Of a stretch of 64,000 nt of DNA, positions 28,515 to 35,694 are shown piece by piece. A program made the translations under genes and the position numbers. Origin of the DNA: WHSW01 sp963729075 (GTDB lineage: Bacteria > Actinomycetota > Thermoleophilia > Solirubrobacterales > 70-9); NCBI GenBank assembly GCA_963729075.1, contig CAVSMU010000008.1, positions 124,001 through 188,000 of the forward strand. Reading direction: 5' to 3'. The notes beneath the pieces were generated by a model, which had not been told where the DNA came from, did no database searches, and saw nothing but the letters and a program-made list of their open reading frames with translations. Positions within the stretch are counted from its first letter, which is position 1, and each line of letters begins with the position of its first letter.

Positions 28515-28596
28515 TTGTCGAGTTAGGCACGCATACGGTGCTCAACACGACAATGAACGCCGCCGGAGCCCGCCGCCTACCCCTCCCCTACTTGAC
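28515..28596. repeat. Nested-palindrome dispersed element, copy 1
   Basis: A 39-base core (28515-28553) has outer arms TTGTCGAGTT / AACACGACAA and an inner hairpin GGCAC-GCATACG-GTGC. It is followed by TGAACGC and, at 28582-28596, CCTCCCCTACTTGAC, the right terminal motif seen in the other copies. The matching left terminal motif is not found, so this copy may be truncated at its left end. Lies between tilS (stop at 28601) and hpt. Confidence 0.7.
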
Positions 28597-28600
28597 CGGG

Positions 28601-29953
28601 TTATTCCAGCGCTCTCGCCGTCAACACGGCGACCTGCTCGGTCTCGGGATCGAGCCGGAACCCCTCGGCCACCGCGACCCCGGCGACCCAGGCGATCTCG
28701 CCGTCGACCGTGATCACCGGCAGGGTCGGGCGCAGCGACCGAGGCACGCCACGATCCGCGAACAGGTCGCCGAGCGTCTTCGAGCCCTTCATGCCGAGCG
28801 GGCGGATGCGGTCGCCGGGGCGCCAGGTGCGGACCTCGATCCGCCCCGCAAGCGACACCGCATCGAGCGTGGCGAGGTCGGGGCCGGCGGGCTCGACGGG
28901 CCCGGGGTGAAGCTCTGCCCGCACCTCCCAGTCGCCGATCCGCGCCCTCCCGGGGAGCCCCAGGACCACGGGCTCGGGTGCGGCGTCCTGCTCTCCGGTC
29001 AGGAACCTGATGAAGCCGGACTCGCAGCTGGCGACCAAGCCGAGGCCGAGCTCGATCTCGCCCCCCTCATCGCTCTCGGCGAGTCGGAGGATCTCGGCGG
29101 CGCGAGCGCGGCCGAGAACCACCGGCCGCCCCGAGGCGCGCTCGGCCAGGGCGCGAAGCGCGAGCCGCCGCAGGCCGGGCTCGAAGTCCTCCAGCGCGTC
29201 GGCGGGGATCGCGACGGCGCCGGCGCCGGCGCCCGCGTCGGCGAGCGCCTCCAGCACCACGCGCTCGAGCAGCTGGGCCTCCTCGGCGAGCTCGGCGCGC
29301 GTCTCGGCGATGTTGCGTACCGCCGCCGGGTTGAGCTCGGCGAGCACCGGCAACAGCTCGGCGCGCACGCGATTGCGCGCGAAGCTCAGGTCGTCGTTGC
29401 TGGCGTCGTCGGCGAACGGCAGATCGGCCGCCAACGCGAGCTCGCGGATGCGCTCGCGCTCGAGCGCCAGCAGCGGTCGCACCACCCGCCCGCTGCGCGG
29501 CGCCAACCCGAGCAGCGCCCTGCTCCCCGGAGAGGTCGCGAGCCGGTACACCAGGGTCTCGGCGACGTCGGTGCGCGTGTGGCCGGTCACGACCAGATCC
29601 GCACACGTGCGATCGCGCAGACGCTCGGCGGCGTCGTAGCGGACCGCCCGCGCCGCCGCCTGCAGGTTGCCCTCGAGCGGGCGGGTGGGGCGCTCGACGT
29701 GCAGGTCGATCCGGAGCGCCGCGCAGAGGCGGCGGCAGGTGGCCATGTCGTCGTCGGCCTCGGGGCGCAGCCCGTAGTTGACGTGCAGCGCGTGCACGTT
29801 CTCGGCGCCGAGCTCCCGCGTGACGCCGGCGGCGGCGGAGGCCGAGTCGGGCCCCCCCGAGACCATCACCACGGCAGAAGACGCGTTATTGAGCAGGCCG
29901 CTCGACCGGACGACGCCGGCAAGCTCGGTGAACGCCTCGTCTTTGCGGCCCAC
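28601..29953 (-). CDS. tilS: tRNA(Ile)-lysidine synthase
   Basis: 450 aa. The PP-loop ATPase motif SGGPDSASAA lies near residue 32, followed by VHALHVNYGLRP, VVTGHTRTDVAETLVYRL, FADDASNDDLSFARNRVR, and the C-terminal substrate-recognition domain (WRPGDRIRPLGMKGSKTLGD, then LFADRGVPRSLR). It converts C34 of tRNA-Ile(CAU) to lysidine. The GTG at 29953 is preceded by TAATAT (29961-29966, this strand) at 7 bases, the best -10 match in the window. A long upstream same-frame extension was rejected. Confidence 0.93.
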   Translation of the reverse strand: MGRKDEAFTELAGVVRSSGLLNNASSAVVMVSGGPDSASAAAGVTRELGAENVHALHVNYGLRPEADDDMATCRRLCAALRIDLHVERPTRPLEGNLQAAARAVRYDAAERLRDRTCADLVVTGHTRTDVAETLVYRLATSPGSRALLGLAPRSGRVVRPLLALERERIRELALAADLPFADDASNDDLSFARNRVRAELLPVLAELNPAAVRNIAETRAELAEEAQLLERVVLEALADAGAGAGAVAIPADALEDFEPGLRRLALRALAERASGRPVVLGRARAAEILRLAESDEGGEIELGLGLVASCESGFIRFLTGEQDAAPEPVVLGLPGRARIGDWEVRAELHPGPVEPAGPDLATLDAVSLAGRIEVRTWRPGDRIRPLGMKGSKTLGDLFADRGVPRSLRPTLPVITVDGEIAWVAGVAVAEGFRLDPETEQVAVLTARALE

Positions 29954-30000
29954 GAAAGCGATATTACGCGCGGCGTGGGCGGATTCCTGCCGCCCCGCGC

Positions 30001-31197
30001 TCAGTCGCCCGGCTCCCGGGCACGCGCCACGAACAGCTCGATCGGCTCCGGAAAGCCCTTCAGCTCCACGCGCCCGATCGGGTCGAACTCGAGGTAGGCG
30101 GAGGAACCGATCGCGTCGACCACGGCGGTCGTGACCATCACCTCGCCCCCGAGCGCTCGGGCGACTACGCGATGCGTCAGGTTGACGTCCGTGCCGAAGT
30201 AGTCCCCGTCGCGGTAGACGGCGCGGCCGTAGTGGACGCCGACGCGGGGCTGCGGCCGCTCCTTGAACAACGTCAAGAAGCCGACCGCCCACTCCGTCAG
30301 CGTCACCGGGTCGGGCGACACGATCATCACCTCGTCGCCGATCGTCTTCACGATCAACGCCTCCGCGGGGAGCGTCGCCTCGACCGTCTCGATGAACCGC
30401 TCGATCAGGTCGAGCGCCTCCTCGTCGCCCTCCTCCTCGGTGTAGCGGACGAACCCGGTCAGGTCGACGAAGCAGAAGGCCATCCGCACGCGGCCCATCT
30501 GCCGCATGCCGCCGTAATCGACCTCCATGTGGCCGACCACGTCCTGCTCGATGTAGAAGCGCAGGTAGCGCTGGTGGATGTACTCCATCAGCGGCGAGGT
30601 CAGCGGCAGCAGGTCCCGGGCAAGGCCCTCCATCTCCTCCGCCATCTCGAGCGCATCGACCCCCTGGCGGATCAACGGCTCATGCACGTAGAGGTGGAAC
30701 AGCCTCACCTCGGCCTCGGCGATCTTGCGAATCGACTGCGCGTACACGCGGACCAGCTGCAGCAGCGCGACGAGCGGGAACCCGGCGCCGAGAACGGCGG
30801 ACATGCTGTTGATCGCGTCGACGTCCTGCTCGTTGAGGGTCCCCTCGAGCGCGGTCGGCGTGCCCAGCAGGGTCATCACCCGTTCGATCAGCTCCTCCTC
30901 GAGGCCGGTGCGGGCGGCGGCCTCGGCGCGGCTGATCGTGCGCTCTCGGGCCCCGGGGATCAGATCCTCGACGTAGCCGAACGCGAGCCTGCCATCGCGG
31001 ACGGCGGTGCGCAGCTCATCGAGCGAGTGGCCCCGCTCGCGCATTCGCGCCACGACCCGCGCCTGTGCCGCGGCCGCCGTGGTCCAGCGCCCGCGGCGGA
31101 CCGGGATCACCCCCGCCGCGGCCCAGCGTTTGAGCGTCGACGGCGAGACGCCGGAGATCCGAGCCGCCTCGCCGAGCGAGATCACGTCCTCAGCCAC
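30001..31197 (-). CDS. MerR-type HTH fused to class III adenylate/guanylate cyclase
   Basis: 398 aa. Residues ~5-75 are a MerR-like winged helix (ISLGEAARISGVSPSTLKRW; RERGHSLDELRTAV). A long helical middle follows. The C-terminal class III cyclase has FVDLTGFVRYTEEEG (first metal Asp), KTIGDEVMIV (second), RVGVHYGRAVYRDGDYFGTD and VNLTHRVVARALGGEV. The combination suggests a regulator that makes or senses cNMP, possibly DNA-bound. GTG start with TAGGAT (31204-31209, this strand) at 6 bases, so it is leaderless. The cyclase should be active by its residues; the nucleotide is undetermined. Confidence 0.85.
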   Translation of the reverse strand: MAEDVISLGEAARISGVSPSTLKRWAAAGVIPVRRGRWTTAAAAQARVVARMRERGHSLDELRTAVRDGRLAFGYVEDLIPGARERTISRAEAAARTGLEEELIERVMTLLGTPTALEGTLNEQDVDAINSMSAVLGAGFPLVALLQLVRVYAQSIRKIAEAEVRLFHLYVHEPLIRQGVDALEMAEEMEGLARDLLPLTSPLMEYIHQRYLRFYIEQDVVGHMEVDYGGMRQMGRVRMAFCFVDLTGFVRYTEEEGDEEALDLIERFIETVEATLPAEALIVKTIGDEVMIVSPDPVTLTEWAVGFLTLFKERPQPRVGVHYGRAVYRDGDYFGTDVNLTHRVVARALGGEVMVTTAVVDAIGSSAYLEFDPIGRVELKGFPEPIELFVARAREPGD

Positions 31198-31469
31198 TGG
31201 CGAATCCTAGGACTCAGCGGAGGGCCGAATGTGTGACCGACCCCGTCTTGAAACCGCGCGCGCCCAGGCTCCTCAAGACGGCAACGGGGCCGGGGCCCCG
31301 TTGCCAAGGCGGGCGTCACGGCCCGCGTCGTTCGGCCTTCGGCGCCGGGGGCGCCTTGCGGACCTCCTCGCTCGTGCCCCAGTCGCCGGAGGGCGGCCGA
31401 GCAACGAGGGCCACTGGTGGCCTGTTGCCAACTCTGTGTCTCGGAGGCTACGCCGAGTGACGTCGCACG
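31198..31469. other. Structured intergenic region, possible small RNA or regulatory leader
   Basis: 272 bases without a supported gene. CGTCTTGA (31244-31251) pairs with TCAAGACG (31273-31280), followed by a 10-bp hairpin GGCAACGGGG / CCCCGTTGCC (31280-31305). Further right are GGCCAC-TG-GTGGCC and CTCGG/CCGAG hairpins. The MerR-cyclase -10 element lies at its left end. Several stacked hairpins in one gap suggest a folded RNA, but no known class was recognised. Confidence 0.35.
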
Positions 31470-31931
31470 TCAAACGTCACCCGCGAGCGCCGGGTAGTGA
31501 TCCTCGACCACCTTCCGGTAGGCCTCGCAGAGGAGGCGAGTCGCGGGCAGGTAGAGCAGCGCGACCCGTGACCCCCCGTGCACGCGGACCTGGCCGTGGG
31601 CGATCGCGATCGCGAGGCTCTCGCGTCCCAGCAGGTAGCGGTTGGCCACGGCAGCGGCCATCTGGAGCACCAGCTTCGGGGTCCACTCGGGCTCCCCGAA
31701 GGACCAGATCAGGTTGTGTTCGCCCTCGCCGGCGGCGATGTTGAGCCCCGGCTCGAGGTCGGTGAACTCGAGCCGCAGGCGCAGCTCGGTCGCACCGATC
31801 AGCGGGCCGATCCGCTCGTCGGCATCCGCCGCCGCCAGCGCCTCGTCGAGCGCCGCACGAAACTCGCTCACCGGCAAGCCGGCGCCCGTCGACACCCGCC
31901 CCTTCGTCGCCGTCGTCGCGGTCGGCGCCAT
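31470..31931 (-). CDS. SCP2 sterol-binding-domain-like protein
   Basis: 153 aa. The central part (GATELRLRLEFTDLEPGLNI; NLIWSFGEPEWTPKLVLQMA; RYLLGRESLAIAIAHGQVRV) has the alternating strand/helix pattern of the SCP2 lipid-carrier domain, as in the N-terminal part of the hydrolase at 3878. The last ~30 residues (LLYLPATRLLCEAYRKVVED) form helices typical of the family's end. It may carry a lipid; no catalytic residue is evident. A TACGAT hexamer ends 9 bases before the ATG. Confidence 0.72.
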   Translation of the reverse strand: MAPTATTATKGRVSTGAGLPVSEFRAALDEALAAADADERIGPLIGATELRLRLEFTDLEPGLNIAAGEGEHNLIWSFGEPEWTPKLVLQMAAAVANRYLLGRESLAIAIAHGQVRVHGGSRVALLYLPATRLLCEAYRKVVEDHYPALAGDV

Positions 31932-32000
31932 CCCAGCGACATCGTATCCGCCAAGTGACTGACGAAACTTTCGCCCGGCGCCGCTAGTGGGGAGGCCCCA

Positions 32001-32960
32001 CTAGAGGAAGGCCGATCGGCGCTTGACCAGGTTCTCGTACAGCTTCTCCTGAATCGTCTCGCGGACCTGCTCGGAGAGGTCGAGCACCACGCGCCGCTCG
32101 TCGGCGCCATCCGGGTCATGGCCGGCGACCTCGATCGGCTCGCAGAACTCGATGCGCCAGCGAGCCGGGAGCGGTACGAGCCCGAGCGGTCCGAGCCAGG
32201 GGAAGGTCGGGGTGATCGGAACGTAGGGGGCGCCGACCGCCCGCGCCAGGGTCGGGCTGTCGCCGAGTTTCGGGTAGATCTCCTCCGAGCCGACCACGGC
32301 GACGGGGACGATCGGCGCCCCGGTGCGCAGGGCGATCTCGACGAAGCCGCCACGACCGAAGCGCTGCACGCGATAGCGCTCCGAGAAGGGCTTGCCGGTC
32401 CCCTTCACCCCCTCGGGGAAGACCATCACCAGCTCGTCCTCGAAGAGCAGCCGCGTCGCGTTGTGGGGGCTTGCCGGCACGCCCCCGCAACGGCGCATGA
32501 AGCTCGAGAGGAACGGCAGCTCGAACGCCCAGTCGAGGACCATGAAGCGCGGCCATCGGGGGAGCGCATGCTCCTTCATGATCGCCATCGTCATCATCGC
32601 CGCGTCGAAGGGGAACAGCGAGCCGGCGTGGTTGGCGACCAGCAGTGCGCGGCCGTGCGCCGGAACGTTTCGGATCCCGTCCGCCTCGACCCGCCACCAG
32701 ACGTCGTAGAGGAACTCGAACACCGGGTAGACCGCCTCGGCGAACTGCTCGTCGAAGCCCCACTCGTCCTCGTGGTACTCGCCGCGCAGGCGCGCCGCGC
32801 CCGCCTCGACCGCGTTGCGCAGCCGGCTCGGCAGCCCCCCGGCCGCCGTCTGAGCGGCCGCCAGCGGGTCGAGCCCCTCCTCGACCCCGTGGCGGACCCG
32901 GCGCAGGAAATCGGCGAGTGCCTCCGCAAGGACCGCCTGCTCGCGAGTGTCGCCGGTCAC
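32001..32960 (-). CDS. Lysophospholipid acyltransferase family protein
   Basis: 319 aa. Acceptor motif ANHAGSLFPFDAAMM (variant of H-x4-D), VFPEGVKGTGKPFSERYRVQ (block III), VEIALRTGAPIVPVAVVGSE and a C-terminal PlsC-like tail. The N-terminal ~90 residues are helical. It probably acylates a phospholipid precursor or a glycolipid. The GTG start overlaps the epimerase stop by 4 bases, so the acyltransferase and the NAD-dependent epimerase are one operon with the coiled-coil gene upstream. Confidence 0.82.
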   Translation of the reverse strand: MTGDTREQAVLAEALADFLRRVRHGVEEGLDPLAAAQTAAGGLPSRLRNAVEAGAARLRGEYHEDEWGFDEQFAEAVYPVFEFLYDVWWRVEADGIRNVPAHGRALLVANHAGSLFPFDAAMMTMAIMKEHALPRWPRFMVLDWAFELPFLSSFMRRCGGVPASPHNATRLLFEDELVMVFPEGVKGTGKPFSERYRVQRFGRGGFVEIALRTGAPIVPVAVVGSEEIYPKLGDSPTLARAVGAPYVPITPTFPWLGPLGLVPLPARWRIEFCEPIEVAGHDPDGADERRVVLDLSEQVRETIQEKLYENLVKRRSAFL

Positions 32961-33982
32961 CGGCCACCCCCGGCCAGGCGTCCGGCGAGCGAGCCGGGGT
33001 GGAGGTCGGGCGCGATCCTCCTGCCCCGGGTCTTCGTCGCCAGGTCGCGGACCGCCGCGACCGCGTCGTAACGGGGCTCGAACCCGACGTCCTCGACCAG
33101 GCGGCGGTTGTCCACCCCGCGCCCGTAGCGCAGCAGGCGAACGCCGTCGCCGAGCAGCCCGCCGGCACCGAGCCGGCCCGCAAGGCGCTCCATCGCCGGC
33201 GCGAACAGCGGATGCGGGATCGGCAGCGACGGCCGTCCGCAGAGCCTGAGGATGCGGCTGAGCGAGATCGAACCGCTCGGGGCGACGTTGACGGGGCCTC
33301 GCACCGGCTTGCGGATCGCCGCCTCGAGCGCGGCGGTCGCGTCGTCGGCGTGGAGGAACTGCAGCCGGGGATCGAAGCCGAGCTGGATCGGGACGACCGC
33401 AAGGGTCAGGTAGCGAACCAGCGGCGAGTCGAGGTCGGCGCCGATCTCGGGCTGGTAGCGCAGCATGCAGCAGACGAGGTCCGGGCGGCGCCGCGCGAAG
33501 TTCTCGAAGTACTGCTCGAGCTCCGAGATGTCGCGCTGAAACCGCGTCCGCAGCGGAGCCGCGCGCGCGAGGTCCTCCGTGAAGAAGTAGGGAGACGCAC
33601 CCTCACAGCCGTAGATCGCCGCCGAGCCGCGGACGATCACATGCCGCACCGTCTCGGTCCGCTCGCAGGCGGCGAGCAGCTGCAGCGTGCCGATGACGTT
33701 GATCTCGTGAAGGGCGGACGCCGGGGCGCCGGGCTCGGGGTACCAGAGGATCCCGCAGTGGACGATGGTCTCGACCCCGGTGGTCGGCAGCAGGCGGGCG
33801 AGCACCGGGTTGCGGATGTCGGCGTCGATGAACTCGGTGCGTCCGAGGGCGGACGGCGGGGGCCGGCTGTCGATCCCGAGGATGTGGTCGACGGCCGGAT
33901 CGCGCTCGAGTCGGTGGGCGAGCGCGGCGCCCCAGAAGCTCGAGACGCCGATGATCGCCACTCGGCGACCCGCGGCGCCCAT
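32957..33982 (-). CDS. NAD-dependent epimerase/dehydratase (extended SDR)
   Basis: 341 aa. The Rossmann motif is slightly degenerate (IIGVSSFWGAALAHRL in place of GxxGxxG). LPTTGVETIVHCGILWYPEP, NVIGTLQLLAACE and VIVRGSAAIYG follow the extended-SDR order. The usual active-site YxxxK is not obvious (ISELEQYFENFARR), so it may bind NAD without classical catalysis. C-terminal region AAIRKPVRGPVNVAPSGSIS is typical of sugar or steroid epimerases. Adjacent to the stop of the upstream coiled-coil gene (ATG directly after TAG). Confidence 0.78.
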   Translation of the reverse strand: MGAAGRRVAIIGVSSFWGAALAHRLERDPAVDHILGIDSRPPPSALGRTEFIDADIRNPVLARLLPTTGVETIVHCGILWYPEPGAPASALHEINVIGTLQLLAACERTETVRHVIVRGSAAIYGCEGASPYFFTEDLARAAPLRTRFQRDISELEQYFENFARRRPDLVCCMLRYQPEIGADLDSPLVRYLTLAVVPIQLGFDPRLQFLHADDATAALEAAIRKPVRGPVNVAPSGSISLSRILRLCGRPSLPIPHPLFAPAMERLAGRLGAGGLLGDGVRLLRYGRGVDNRRLVEDVGFEPRYDAVAAVRDLATKTRGRRIAPDLHPGSLAGRLAGGGR

Positions 33983-34372
33983 CTAAGCCTCAGCTTCAGG
34001 CTTAGGCTTAGGTTTCGTCTCCCGCGGTTCCTCGACGTCGACTTCAGGCTCGTCCTCGCCCAGACGGCGCTCGAGCTCGCCGAGCCGGCGCTCGAGCGCC
34101 TCGAGCCGGCGCCCGACCTCGCCGGTCGCCTCACGGCCCCGCCGGGCCAACTCCGCTCCAGCCTCCTCCCCGCGCCTCGCGAGCTCGTCGCGCGCGTCGC
34201 GTCCCCGCCGCGCGACCTCGTCGACCAGCCCGGCGGCGCGCTCACGCGTGCTCGCCGCGGAGCCCGCGGTCGCGCGCATGGTCCGCTCGACCGCGGCGCG
34301 CACGGAGTCGGCGACCCCGCCGTCCGGCGCGGTCTCCTCGTTCTCCGGGGGTGTCGGCGACGGCTCGCTCAT
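33983..34372 (-). CDS. Charged coiled-coil protein, phasin-like
   Basis: 129 aa. Acidic start, then a long amphipathic helix rich in Arg/Glu/Ala (TRERAAGLVDEVARRGRDAR; DELARRGEEAGAELARRG; LEALERRLGELERRLG) and a Lys/Pro tail (ETKPKPKPEAEA). Repeats of ~11 residues suggest a lipid-surface or coiled-coil protein. No family assigned. First gene of the epimerase-acyltransferase operon, so a membrane-lipid role is plausible. Confidence 0.6.
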   Translation of the reverse strand: MSEPSPTPPENEETAPDGGVADSVRAAVERTMRATAGSAASTRERAAGLVDEVARRGRDARDELARRGEEAGAELARRGREATGEVGRRLEALERRLGELERRLGEDEPEVDVEEPRETKPKPKPEAEA

Positions 34373-34400
34373 CGACTGCGGGCAGCATAATCCGCTGCCC

Positions 34401-35126
34401 TTGACCGCCCACCTGCGCCCAACCGCCGCGATCGCCGCCGATGTCCTGTTGCCGGGCGATCCGGGCGTGGCGCTGGCGCTCGCGCAGGAGCTGCTCGACC
34501 GGCCGCGCATGGCCAACCACAGCCACGGGCTCTGGGGCTACTCCGGGCGCACCGCGGCCGGGCGCGAGCTGACGATCCAGGCGACCGGGATCGGCGGGCC
34601 GAGCGCGGTCGTGGTCGTCACCGAGCTCGCCGCGCACGGGGCGCGGCGCGCCGTCCGGATCGGCGGCTGCGTGGCACTCGGGACGGGCCTCGGGACGGGC
34701 GACCTGGTGGTCGCCGGTGCCGCGATGGGGGTGGACGGCGCCAGCGCCGCCCTCTCGGAGCGGGCTCCCGAGCCCGATCCGGCACTGACCGCGGCGCTCG
34801 CGGACACGGCGCCCGCGCGGCCGGTGACGGTCGTCAGCTCCGACCTCGTCCACGACCCGCACCGGGCCGAGCGTCACGCCCGCTGGCGGGACGCCGGGGC
34901 GGCGGTCGCCGACCTCGAGACCGCCGCCGTGCTCGCGGCCGGAAACCGGCTCGGCCTCGCATGCGCTGCGGCGCTCGTCGTGGTCGCCGAGACGGCGGAC
35001 GACGGGTGGGACGAGGAGGCGGCCGAGCGCGGCCTGCTTCACCTCGGTGCCGCTGCCGCCGAGGCGCTGCGCGAGCGCTCCCGAGCGGTTCAGCCCGCGG
35101 CGTCGGAGACGTCGACCCTGCGCTGA
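34401..35126 (+). CDS. Nucleoside phosphorylase (PNP/UDP family)
   Basis: 241 aa. N-terminus LRPTAAIAADVLLPGDPGVA matches the phosphate-binding start of the family, followed by YSGRTAAGRELTIQATGIGG, AVRIGGCVALGTGLGTGDLV, and the base/ribose region VADLETAAVLAAGNRLGLAC. It splits a nucleoside with phosphate; purine or uridine specificity is not clear. Start TTG 9 bases after CATAAT (34386-34391). It overlaps the convergent coiled-coil gene by 37 bases at its 3' end. Confidence 0.8.
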   Translation: MTAHLRPTAAIAADVLLPGDPGVALALAQELLDRPRMANHSHGLWGYSGRTAAGRELTIQATGIGGPSAVVVVTELAAHGARRAVRIGGCVALGTGLGTGDLVVAGAAMGVDGASAALSERAPEPDPALTAALADTAPARPVTVVSSDLVHDPHRAERHARWRDAGAAVADLETAAVLAAGNRLGLACAAALVVVAETADDGWDEEAAERGLLHLGAAAAEALRERSRAVQPAASETSTLR

Positions 35127-35449
35127 TCCGCCGCGTCGCCGCCAGCCTCCGCGAGCCGCCGGGAGAGCGCGACGAGATCGTCGGTGAGCTCGTCGAGGCG
35201 GTCCTCGAGCTCCTCGAGCCGACCCGAGAGCGAGCGCAACCGCTGCTCGAGCCGCTCGATGTCCGAGGCGGAGGCGAGGTTGAGCGCGCCGATCGCCGAG
35301 CGCTGGGCGGACGCCGCCCGCTCTCCCGCGCCGAGGGCGCGCCCCAGGGTGGAGCTCAGCAGCGGGTTCTCGAGCAGCGCCTGTGCGAGCTCGCCCACGG
35401 CCTCCTCACCACGCGCACGAAGCCCGCTCTTGTCGTCGGGGCTCTCCAT
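35090..35449 (-). CDS. Coiled-coil protein of unknown function
   Basis: 119 aa. Heptad-like helix (IERLEQRLRSLSGRLEELED then RLDELTDDLVALSRRLAEAG) after an Ala/Leu-rich segment (GEEAVGELAQALLENPLLSS). ATG with a TAGCCT hexamer 9 bases upstream on this strand. It overlaps the phosphorylase 3' end convergently by 37 bases. It resembles small actinobacterial coiled-coil proteins but no name is justified. Confidence 0.55.
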   Translation of the reverse strand: MESPDDKSGLRARGEEAVGELAQALLENPLLSSTLGRALGAGERAASAQRSAIGALNLASASDIERLEQRLRSLSGRLEELEDRLDELTDDLVALSRRLAEAGGDAADQRRVDVSDAAG

Positions 35450-35694
35450 GGCCTGCGGAGGCTACCGCCCATGCTCAAGCCACGCGTGGGGCGCTGCCGA
35501 GCAAGCGGACGGGATCGCGGGCTGAATCCGGTGCACCCGTCCGGCTTATCTCGGGTACGGTTTCGGCGTTGGGTCCACGTTGCAAACGGAACGGTCGAAC
35601 AAGTAGGTTTCGCATGGCTCAGGAGGGCGAGCTTCGCTGTCGACGCGGGCAGGGACTGATGTCTGGCGGCGACCGTGTCCAGGGCACACGGGGT

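Noticed and set aside
35383..35694. Earlier starts for the wall hydrolase (ATG 35614 or 35659)
   Set aside because: They would put 12-27 polar residues before the signal peptide that begins at 35695.
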